From assembly GCA_029976005.1 (NCBI GenBank), contig JARKOQ010000063.1, positions 1 through 37,406 on the forward strand: 37,406 nucleotides of DNA, in the 5' to 3' direction. This document shows, piece by piece, positions 31,174 to 37,406 of this stretch. This DNA comes from Aggregatilineales bacterium (GTDB lineage: Bacteria; Chloroflexota; Anaerolineae; Aggregatilineales; Ch27). The translations under genes were made by a program, and so were the position numbers. A model generated the notes under the pieces. The model was not told where the DNA came from, did no database searches, and worked only from the letters and a program-made list of their open reading frames with translations. Position 1 is the first letter of the stretch. Every line of letters begins with the position of its first letter.

Positions 31174-34020
31174 ATGTCCCGCTATATCGCCACCCGCGCG
31201 ATCCGAGGGGCCAATGCCCTGGTGGCCGAAGCCGAGGTCATGCTCCACAAGGCGCTGGCCGAAAAAGGGCCGGATACCCCGGTCGCCTTCCCCAATACCG
31301 CCTACTATCTGCCCCTGATTTTTGGCATGACCGGGCGGCAGATCGAAACCATCGGCCAGTTGGCGCCAATCCTCCAGGAAGCCCGCGCCTTGCTGCATCC
31401 CTTGCCCTCTCAGCAGCACTGGACGCCTTACCTGGGCGAGACACTGGATAGCGGCATGGCGACTCTGCTGGCCGCCGAGGTGATTGAGGCGCTGCGTTTT
31501 GTGTATGGCCTCCAGCCGGAGCCGATGCCCGGCTTTCACCTGGCCGGCGGCACGTCCTTCACGAGTCCCGACAACGGGCAGGGCGCCAACGGCCATGACG
31601 GCCACCTCAACGGGCCGATCGACGACATCCAGCTCCGCACGTGGGGCATCCAGCTCGTCGACGGGCGCATGCCTGGCTTCGCGGCGATTGTCGGCGCGGC
31701 CAAATCCAACGAGGTCGCGGTCAGAATCGTGCGCGAGCTTCAGCGCCGCAACATCCTGACCTTCCTGTCCGGCAACGTCAACGGGCGCAGCATCATCCAC
31801 CAGTTGATGGAGGAGGGCGTCGAGCTGGGTTACGACACCTATACCGTACCCTTCGGCACGGACACGATCAGCGCCATCTACGCGCTCGGCTTTGCGGTGC
31901 GCTCGGCGCTGACCTTTGGCGGCATGAAGGGCGGCATGGCCCGCGACATCCTGATGTACAACAAGGAGCGCGTCTTTGCCTTCGTGCTGGCCCTGGGCGA
32001 GGTCGATGATCTCAAGTACGCCGCCGCCGCCGGCGCGATCAACTTCGGTTTCCCGGTCATCGCGGATACGGTCATCCCGGAAATTCTGCCGACTGGCGTC
32101 ACCACCTACGAGCACGTGGTCAGCCTGCCCTTCAACGAGATCGACGGCGTGGATGACCTGGAGCGCGCCGAACGGCTGGTGCAGAAGTGCATCGAGGTGC
32201 GCGGCGTCAAGGTCAAGGTCGCCAACGTGCCGGTGCCGGTGCCGTATGGCTCGGCGTTCGAGGGCGAGGTGGTGCGCAAGGCCGACATGCGGATCGAGTT
32301 CGGCGGCAAGTATTCGCGCTGCTTCGAATACCTGACCATGGCCGAGCTGGACGCGATCACCGACGGCAAGGTCGAGGTGATCGGGGACGGCTTCGCGGCG
32401 ATCGAAGCCCAGGGCCATATGGACATGGGGATCGTGGTCGAAGTCGCCGGGCGCGAGATGCAAAAGGACTTCGAGCCGGTGTTGGAGCGCCAGATTCACT
32501 ACTTCGTCAACGGGGCCTCCGGCATCCAGCACATCGGCCAGCGCGACATCGCCTGGATTCGCATCTCGACGGCTGCCGCCGACAAGGGCTTCGACCTGGA
32601 GCACTTCGGCAAGATCATCCACGCCCGGCTGCACGCCGACTTTGGCGCGATCGTGGACAAGGTCCAGGTCACGATCTACACCGAGCCGCAGCAGTTGCAG
32701 GCCTGGCTGGCCAGGGCGCGCACCGCCTACGACTACCGCAACAAGCGCCTGGCCGACCTGACTGACAATTCTGTTAATGAGTTTTATAGTTGTACTTTGT
32801 GCCAGTCTTTCGCCCCGGACCACGTCTGTATCGTCAGCCCGGAGCGGCTGGGTCTGTGCGGCGCGTACAACTGGCTGGACTGCAAGGCCTCCTTCAGCAT
32901 CAACCCCACCGGCCCCAACCAGCCGATCAAGCTGGGGACGCAGATGGACGGCCGCAAGGGGTACTGGACAGGCATCAACCAGTACGCCCAGAGTGCCTCG
33001 CACGGCAAAGTCGGCGAAGTCGCCATGTACTCGATCATGGAAAACCCGATGACGGCCTGTCTGACGGCCGATGCCACGCTCGTGGTTGATGGGCATACAA
33101 CGACGATCGGCGCGTGGGTCGAAGCGCATCTCGGCCAGCAAGGCCCCTTTGAGGCCCGCGTGTTGACCCTGGACGAACAAGGGCAGGTCGTCCCCAGCCA
33201 GATTCTCGGGGTCCACCGTAACCCCGCGCCGCCCGTCCTTGTGGAGATGACGACAAAATCCGGGCAAAAGCTGACGCTCACGCCCAACCATCCAGTTGCG
33301 GTGGATCAGCCTGATGGGTTGAATTGGCTGCGTGCCGACGAGATAGGCGCAGGTGATCGCATCTATGCTGCGCGAACACCCTCCTTGGCAGAGAAAACCG
33401 GCCGATCGCGACCCGTCAGGAGCAACGTCGAGCGCGTGCTTGCCGCTCAGCCGGAAGCCGGGCCTGTCCTGCAACCCTGGCTGGAACACGAGGACTTCCT
33501 CGACACCGTGACTCGTGTCGAGATGGTCGAGAGCGGAGATCGTAATCCCTGGGTCTACAACCTGAGTCTGTTGGACATCAACAGTTATCTCGCCAATGGC
33601 TTGCTGGTGAAAAACTGCGGGTGCTTTGAGTGCATCGTGATGCTGATCCCGGAAGCCAACGGCGTGATGGTTGTCAACCGCGAGGATACCAGCATGACTC
33701 CGGCGGGCATGACCTTCTCCACCCTGGCCGGGATGGCGGGCGGCGGCCTGCAAACGCCGGGCGTGATGGGCGTCGGCAAGTTCTACCTGGTCAGCCCCAA
33801 GTTCATCTCGGCTGACGGCGGCTTCAAGCGCGTGGTGTGGATGAGCAGCGTGCTGAAGGAGACGATGGCCGACGAGTTCAAGGCCGTCGCCGAACGCGAG
33901 GGCGATCCGGAACTGCTTGAGCGGATTGCCGACGAGCGCAGTGTCACCACGGTCGAGGAGCTGCTGGCCTGGTTGGAAGCCCACAACCACCCGGCGCTGG
34001 TGATGGACCCGATTTTCTAG
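31174..34020 (+). CDS. acsB: Acetyl-CoA synthase (ACS, CODH/ACS subunit) carrying an in-frame intein
   Basis: ACS condenses CO, a corrinoid-bound methyl group and CoA into acetyl-CoA. The 948-residue precursor minus a 186-residue intein leaves 762 residues, close to full-length bacterial AcsB (about 730). It keeps the N-terminal CODH-binding domain absent from archaeal forms. A-cluster cysteines C540, C543, C552 and C562 lie in YSCTLCQSFAPDHVC and GLCGAY. Their spacings of 3, 9 and 10 equal those of Moorella Cys506, 509, 518 and 528. The Moorella Cys595-Gly-Cys597 motif is here C815-G-C817, immediately after the intein (residues 629-814). Without the insertion its spacing from C562 is exactly the Moorella value of 67. 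ATG 31174 follows TAGGAGGAAAG. A sharp AT-rich codon patch covers residues 531-547. Confidence 0.95.
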   Translation: MSRYIATRAIRGANALVAEAEVMLHKALAEKGPDTPVAFPNTAYYLPLIFGMTGRQIETIGQLAPILQEARALLHPLPSQQHWTPYLGETLDSGMATLLAAEVIEALRFVYGLQPEPMPGFHLAGGTSFTSPDNGQGANGHDGHLNGPIDDIQLRTWGIQLVDGRMPGFAAIVGAAKSNEVAVRIVRELQRRNILTFLSGNVNGRSIIHQLMEEGVELGYDTYTVPFGTDTISAIYALGFAVRSALTFGGMKGGMARDILMYNKERVFAFVLALGEVDDLKYAAAAGAINFGFPVIADTVIPEILPTGVTTYEHVVSLPFNEIDGVDDLERAERLVQKCIEVRGVKVKVANVPVPVPYGSAFEGEVVRKADMRIEFGGKYSRCFEYLTMAELDAITDGKVEVIGDGFAAIEAQGHMDMGIVVEVAGREMQKDFEPVLERQIHYFVNGASGIQHIGQRDIAWIRISTAAADKGFDLEHFGKIIHARLHADFGAIVDKVQVTIYTEPQQLQAWLARARTAYDYRNKRLADLTDNSVNEFYSCTLCQSFAPDHVCIVSPERLGLCGAYNWLDCKASFSINPTGPNQPIKLGTQMDGRKGYWTGINQYAQSASHGKVGEVAMYSIMENPMTACLTADATLVVDGHTTTIGAWVEAHLGQQGPFEARVLTLDEQGQVVPSQILGVHRNPAPPVLVEMTTKSGQKLTLTPNHPVAVDQPDGLNWLRADEIGAGDRIYAARTPSLAEKTGRSRPVRSNVERVLAAQPEAGPVLQPWLEHEDFLDTVTRVEMVESGDRNPWVYNLSLLDINSYLANGLLVKNCGCFECIVMLIPEANGVMVVNREDTSMTPAGMTFSTLAGMAGGGLQTPGVMGVGKFYLVSPKFISADGGFKRVVWMSSVLKETMADEFKAVAEREGDPELLERIADERSVTTVEELLAWLEAHNHPALVMDPIF
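32764..32812 (+). other. AT-rich codon patch over the A-cluster cysteines of acsB
   Basis: From about Asp531 to Ser546 most codons end in A or T (aat tct gtt aat, then ttt tat agt tgt act), in a gene where nearly all other codons end in G or C. The protein sequence itself is conserved (NEFYSCTLCQSF). The patch begins and ends abruptly and includes Cys540 and Cys543. Confidence 0.7.
33058..33615 (+). mobile_element. Mini-intein in acsB (186 residues, no homing endonuclease)
   Basis: Hint-type self-splicing element between N-extein MENPMTA and C-extein CGCFECIVML. Block A begins at Cys1 (CLTADATLVV). Block B has the T-x-x-H motif T75-P-N-H78 in GQKLTLTPNHPVAV. The N4 block is WLRADEIGAGDRIYAA (90-105). 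Block F is VYNLSLLDINSYLANG (166-181). Block G is LLVKN (182-186) followed by +1 Cys. Only about 45 residues separate N4 from the C-terminal blocks and none resembles LAGLIDADG or HNH endonucleases. Unusual points: the penultimate residue is Lys instead of His, the usual block F Asp is Asn, and the block F histidine is absent. Third-position GC is more mixed than in the exteins. The element removes itself post-translationally if active. Confidence 0.93.
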
Positions 34021-34027
34021 GAGGGGC

Positions 34028-34537
34028 ATGACCGAGCGCCTGCTGGTACGCGACCTGATGACCGTGGGGGTGACCACCTGCCCGCCGCAGACCCCGGTGG
34101 TGGAGGTCGCGCGCCTGCTGCTGGAGCGGGACCTCGAAGCGGTCGTCGTGCTGAACTCCGATGGACACGGCATCGGGGTCATCTCTCAGGATGATGTGGT
34201 GGAGGCTTATGGGCGGGACGACTGTGACGGGTTGACCGCCGAGGACATCATGCGCGACGACGTGCCGCAGGTTCCGCCCGATATCCCGCTCAAAGCCGCC
34301 GCCCAGATCATGCGCGATCAAGGCGTGCGCGCCCTGTTCCTGTCTCATCGGGCGGAAGGAATCACCTACCCGGCCGGCGTGATCACCTACCGCCATTTTC
34401 TGCGGCAGCTTGCCGCCCGCGACGATGGCGATCTGGCCGATCTGGGTATCCGGGCGGTGCGCAAGGAGCCTCTGCAATCTTTTTTCGAGCGGCGTGATGC
34501 GGCGCGGCGGCAGGCCCGCCAGCGCGATCAGGAGTGA
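34028..34537 (+). CDS. Two-CBS-domain protein
   Basis: A 169-residue soluble protein with a tandem CBS pair: CBS1 about residues 6-62 (VRDLMTVGVTTCPPQTPVVEVARLL ... GIGVISQDDVV) and CBS2 about 70-128 (AEDIMRDDVPQVPPDIPLKAAAQIM ... GVITYRHFL). The last 40 residues form a charged helix. CBS pairs usually bind adenine nucleotides or S-adenosylmethionine and signal energy state to a partner. It sits eight bases after acsB and overlaps the region just before acsD, so it is co-translated with the acetyl-CoA synthase machinery. This suggests an allosteric or assembly regulator of that complex, not a stand-alone protein. That role is inference. Confidence 0.9.
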   Translation: MTERLLVRDLMTVGVTTCPPQTPVVEVARLLLERDLEAVVVLNSDGHGIGVISQDDVVEAYGRDDCDGLTAEDIMRDDVPQVPPDIPLKAAAQIMRDQGVRALFLSHRAEGITYPAGVITYRHFLRQLAARDDGDLADLGIRAVRKEPLQSFFERRDAARRQARQRDQE

Positions 34538-34542
34538 CAGGT

Positions 34543-35517
34543 ATGCCAGTTCAGATTCCCAAGGACTCATGGGCCGGAAGCGTCCGCACGGTGACGCTGG
34601 GCGCGACGGCAGCCGAAGGCGGCACGCGGGCGCGATCGGTCACGGTGGGCGGCCAGAAGACGCTGCCGTTCATGCACTTCGAGCAGGTGACGCCCCACCG
34701 GCCGCTGGTGGCGATCGAGATCAAGGATCGCCGTCCGGAAGACTGGTCGCCGCTGCTGCTGGACGTGTGGGGCGACGCGATGGGCGATCCGGCCGCCTGG
34801 GCCAAAGCCGCCGAGCAGGCCGGGGCCGATCTGCTGGTGCTGGCCCTCAGCCTGACCGGGGGCGATGGACAGCCCACCCAGCCTCAGGCTGCGGTTGCCG
34901 CGGCGAAGGCGGTGCTGGACGCCAGCGGGCTGCCGCTGATCGTGTTCGGCCCCGGTCAGGCCGAGGCCGATAACGCGCTGCTGGTTCCCGTGGCCGAAGC
35001 GACCAAGGGCGAGCGCATCGCGCTGGGCATCTGCGAGGACAAGAACTATCGTACGCTGGTCGCCACGGCGCTGGCCAACGATCACCGGGTCATCGCCCGT
35101 TCGCCGATGGATGTCAATCTCGCCAAGCAGCTCAACATCCTGATCCACGACATGGGCCTGCCGCTGGATCGGATTTTGATGGATCCCACGACCGGGGCGC
35201 TGGGCTACGGGATCGAGTACGGTTATTCCGTGATGGAGCGGCTGCGTCTGGCCGCCCTGCAAGGCGACGCCATGACCCAGCTTCCCATGATCGTCACGCC
35301 GGGCTTCGAAGCCTGGAAGGCCAAGGAGGCCAAGGTCGGTCAGGACGTGCCGGAGGCCTGGGGTAACTGGGCGGAGCGGGCGATCACCTGGGAGGCGCTG
35401 ACCGCCGTGACCCTGATCGAATCCGGGGCGGACATCGTCGTGCTGCGCCACCCGGAGAGCGTCCGGCGCGTGCGCCAGGCGATCGATGCCTTGATGGCCG
35501 TGCCGGAAACTGCATAG
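34543..35517 (+). CDS. acsD: Corrinoid iron-sulfur protein small subunit (CFeSP beta)
   Basis: A 324-residue TIM-barrel subunit that pairs with AcsC to carry the methyl group to ACS. Family segments include SVTVGGQKTLPFMHFE near the N-terminus, VAIEIKDRRPEDWSPLL, ICEDKNYRTLVATAL, RSPMDVNLAKQLNILI and the DPTTGALGYGIEYGYSVMERLRLAAL block. I chose ATG 34543, with AGGAG upstream, over a GTG at 34534 that overlaps the CBS gene stop. Order acsD-acsC and close spacing are standard. Confidence 0.95.
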   Translation: MPVQIPKDSWAGSVRTVTLGATAAEGGTRARSVTVGGQKTLPFMHFEQVTPHRPLVAIEIKDRRPEDWSPLLLDVWGDAMGDPAAWAKAAEQAGADLLVLALSLTGGDGQPTQPQAAVAAAKAVLDASGLPLIVFGPGQAEADNALLVPVAEATKGERIALGICEDKNYRTLVATALANDHRVIARSPMDVNLAKQLNILIHDMGLPLDRILMDPTTGALGYGIEYGYSVMERLRLAALQGDAMTQLPMIVTPGFEAWKAKEAKVGQDVPEAWGNWAERAITWEALTAVTLIESGADIVVLRHPESVRRVRQAIDALMAVPETA

Positions 35518-35535
35518 GGGCAAGGAGACAACAGG

Positions 35536-36876
35536 ATGGCACTCTCTGGTATTCAGATTTACAAGCTGCTGCCCCAGACCAACTGCAAGGATTGCGGCTT
35601 CCCCACCTGCCTGGCCTTTGCCATGAAATTGGCGGCCAAACAGGTCGAACTGGCCGCCTGCCCGCACGTCAGCGCCGAGGCCCAGGCCCAGCTTGCCGAG
35701 GCTTCGGAGCCGCCGGTGCGCCTGATCAGCCTGCGCTCGAACGGGTTCGAGGTCAAGGCCGGGAACGAGGTCGTGCTGTTCCGCCATGAGAAGACCTTCT
35801 ACAACAAGCCGGGTCTGTTCCTGCGCGTGCGGGACAGCGAGCCGGTCGAGGCCATCCGGGCCAGGGTCGCGGCGGCGGACGGCTACCATGTGAACTACGT
35901 CGGGCGGGATCTCAGCCTGGATGGGTTCGCGGTGGAGGCGACAGGCGACAATCCGGCCGTGTTCACGGCCGCGATCGGCGCGGTGCGCCAGGCCAGCCAC
36001 CGGCCCCTGATTCTGATCAGCCATAACCCCGACCTGATCGCGGCCGGGCTGCGGCTGCTGGATGGAGAGCATCCCCTGATCTGCGGCGCGGACGCCTCCA
36101 ACTGGGAAAAGATGGGCGACCTGGCCAAACAGCACGGGGCGGCCCTGGTCGTCTGCGCCGATTCGCTGGATGGCCTGGCGGACCTGGCGACGAAGCTCAA
36201 GGATCGGGGCGTGGCTGACCTCGTGCTGGACCCGGCGGCGCGCCAGTTGGGCGCGTCCCTGCTGCTCGGCACGCAAATCCGCAGGCTGGCGCTCCGCCAG
36301 AATTTTCGCCCGCTGGGCTATCCGGTGATCGCTTTCCCTGGGGATGCACCCGATCCGGCTCAGGAAGCGACCCTGGCGGCCCAGGCGATCGCCAAGTATG
36401 CCGGGTTCATCGTGCTCGACCATTTTGCGGCGGAAGTGATGTACCCGCTGATGGTGCTGCGCGAGAACATCTACACCGACCCGCAGAAACCGATCCAGGT
36501 GCAGCCCGGCATCTACGAGATCAACAATCCAGGCCCCGAATCCCCGGTACTGGTCACGACCAACTTCAGCATCACGTATTTCAGCGTCGCCAACGAGGTC
36601 GAGAGTTCGGGCCTGCCGGCCTGGCTGATCGTGGCCGATGCCGAAGGCATGAGCGTGCTCACGGCCTGGGCGGCGGGTAAGTTTGACGCGGAGCGGATCG
36701 CCAAGTCGGTCAAGGGCTTTGGCATCGCCGACAAGGTCAGCCGCAAGCGGATCGTGCTGCCGGGGCATGTAGCGGTGCTTTCCGGCGAGCTTGAGGAGGA
36801 ACTGCCGGACTGGGAGATTCGCGTTGGGCCGCGCGAAGCGGTCGATCTGCCGGCTTTTATGAAACAGACTCTCTGA
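35536..36876 (+). CDS. acsC: Corrinoid iron-sulfur protein large subunit (CFeSP gamma)
   Basis: A 446-residue subunit with an N-terminal [4Fe-4S] domain, a TIM barrel and a C-terminal cobalamin-binding domain. The cluster motif is C17-x2-C20-x4-C25-x16-C42 (NCKDCGFPTC then AAC), exactly the CFeSP pattern. The cluster reactivates the cobalt when Co(II) forms. The C-terminal part includes TTNFSITYFSVANEVESSG and the GKFDAERIAKSVKGFGI segment. Co(I) of the bound corrinoid accepts the methyl group from methyl-THF through a methyltransferase (AcsE) not visible here and delivers it to the A-cluster of ACS. Confidence 0.96.
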   Translation: MALSGIQIYKLLPQTNCKDCGFPTCLAFAMKLAAKQVELAACPHVSAEAQAQLAEASEPPVRLISLRSNGFEVKAGNEVVLFRHEKTFYNKPGLFLRVRDSEPVEAIRARVAAADGYHVNYVGRDLSLDGFAVEATGDNPAVFTAAIGAVRQASHRPLILISHNPDLIAAGLRLLDGEHPLICGADASNWEKMGDLAKQHGAALVVCADSLDGLADLATKLKDRGVADLVLDPAARQLGASLLLGTQIRRLALRQNFRPLGYPVIAFPGDAPDPAQEATLAAQAIAKYAGFIVLDHFAAEVMYPLMVLRENIYTDPQKPIQVQPGIYEINNPGPESPVLVTTNFSITYFSVANEVESSGLPAWLIVADAEGMSVLTAWAAGKFDAERIAKSVKGFGIADKVSRKRIVLPGHVAVLSGELEEELPDWEIRVGPREAVDLPAFMKQTL

Positions 36877-36892
36877 CCGAACGGAAACCCGC

Positions 36893-37406
36893 ATGGCGAG
36901 TCACGCCGTCACCTTTGACCACACCCCACCGGTGGATGTTCCGACCGGGACGCTGCTGACGGAAGCCGCGCGCCTGGCCGGTGTCGATCTGCACCAGCCG
37001 TGCGGCGGGCAGGGCCGCTGCGGGCGGTGCGTGGTGCGGGTGACGGCTGGAGCGGTGCGCCGGCGCAGCACGCTGCGCCTGTCGCCGGAAGACACGGCCG
37101 CCGGGTATGCGCTGGCCTGCCAGGCCGTGGTCGAAGGGGATGTCGCGGTCAGTGTGCCGCCTCAGGAACGGGTCGAGCGGCGGCTGACGACCGATCGCAC
37201 CGCGATTGAGATTGGAATCCCAGCGGGCTATGATCCGGCGGTGGAACAGACGATCCGGCGGGTGACCCTGACCCTGACCCCGCCCAGTCTGGACGACCAG
37301 ACCGACGACTGGAGCCGGCTGCGTACCGCGCTCCGCCAGCAGGCCGGGGTGGAACGAGTCCGCGCGTCGCTGGCGCTGCTTCGCCAGATCGGGGCTGTCC
37401 TCCGGG
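36893..37406 (+). CDS. Reductive activator of CFeSP (RACo-like), partial at the right edge
   Basis: The first 171 residues of an ASKHA-type activator that uses ATP to drive an electron onto inactive Co(II)-CFeSP. A [2Fe-2S] ferredoxin domain occupies about residues 1-90 with ligands C37, C43 and C46 (PCGGQGRCGRC) and C76 (ALACQAVV). A linker segment follows, as in RACo; the ATPase domain would lie beyond the window. ATG 36893 is preceded only by a weak GGAAA. Position directly after acsC fits. Confidence 0.88.
   Translation, partial: MASHAVTFDHTPPVDVPTGTLLTEAARLAGVDLHQPCGGQGRCGRCVVRVTAGAVRRRSTLRLSPEDTAAGYALACQAVVEGDVAVSVPPQERVERRLTTDRTAIEIGIPAGYDPAVEQTIRRVTLTLTPPSLDDQTDDWSRLRTALRQQAGVERVRASLALLRQIGAVLR

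Noticed and set aside
33058..33615. Whether the acsB insertion is a fused functional domain or an intron-like DNA insertion
   Set aside because: The frame is uninterrupted, begins with Cys, ends Asn before Cys, and contains ordered Hint blocks, so a protein intein explains it better.

Overview
This is a GC-rich bacterial chromosome segment from a strict anaerobe that combines sugar or polyol catabolism with the Wood-Ljungdahl (reductive acetyl-CoA) pathway. The bacterial-type CODH/ACS genes, the HdrABC-MvhADG electron-bifurcating module and the ABC/IclR sugar locus together recall anaerobic Chloroflexota (Anaerolineae-like). That placement is inference from gene content only. I see no tRNA, rRNA, CRISPR array or intact insertion sequence.

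Region 1 (1-11,514) is a carbohydrate locus. A ribose-type ABC importer (binding protein cut by the left edge, permease, double ATPase) is transcribed leftward. It diverges from an IclR-family regulator. After a clean terminator comes a co-directional run: a Gfo/Idh/MocA oxidoreductase, an acetolactate-synthase-like ThDP enzyme, a split transketolase (two subunits), an RpiB/LacA-type isomerase and a methylmalonate-semialdehyde-dehydrogenase-like ALDH. Three promoters (importer, regulator, oxidoreductase) each carry the same 17-bp operator, GTTG-N9-CAAC, placed exactly over the -10 box. This strongly suggests one IclR regulon. The substrate is unknown.

Region 2 (11,515-21,383) is a patchwork: a tandem metallo-beta-lactamase protein, a small remnant of a glucosidase 3' end, an FGGY sugar kinase, a DegV fatty-acid-binding protein and a small four-helix membrane protein, all leftward. 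A rightward nitrilase-family amidohydrolase follows. It sits between two copies of a 47-bp sequence, one of which is the 3' end of the next gene, a membrane GAF histidine kinase. The kinase diverges from a LuxR/NarL-type regulator whose receiver has Glu in place of the phospho-Asp.

Region 3 (21,646 to the right end) is one long tightly packed operon: hdrC-hdrB-hdrA-mvhD-mvhG-mvhA, a hydrogenase maturation protease, an HMA-fold protein, CODH (acsA), ACS (acsB), a CBS-domain protein, both corrinoid iron-sulfur protein subunits (acsD, acsC) and the start of the corrinoid activator. H2 oxidised by MvhAG would feed MvhD-HdrABC, which bifurcates electrons to ferredoxin (needed for CO2 to CO) and to a second acceptor. 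CODH/ACS then joins CO, the corrinoid methyl group and CoA.

The outstanding observation is a 186-residue in-frame intein in acsB (33,058-33,615). It is inserted directly before the first Cys of the Cys-Gly-Cys motif that binds the distal nickel of the A-cluster, so the +1 extein residue is itself a metal ligand and ACS can only be active after protein splicing. The intein has no homing endonuclease and several unusual splicing residues. About 250 bp upstream, the codons around the other A-cluster cysteines form a sharp AT-rich patch.
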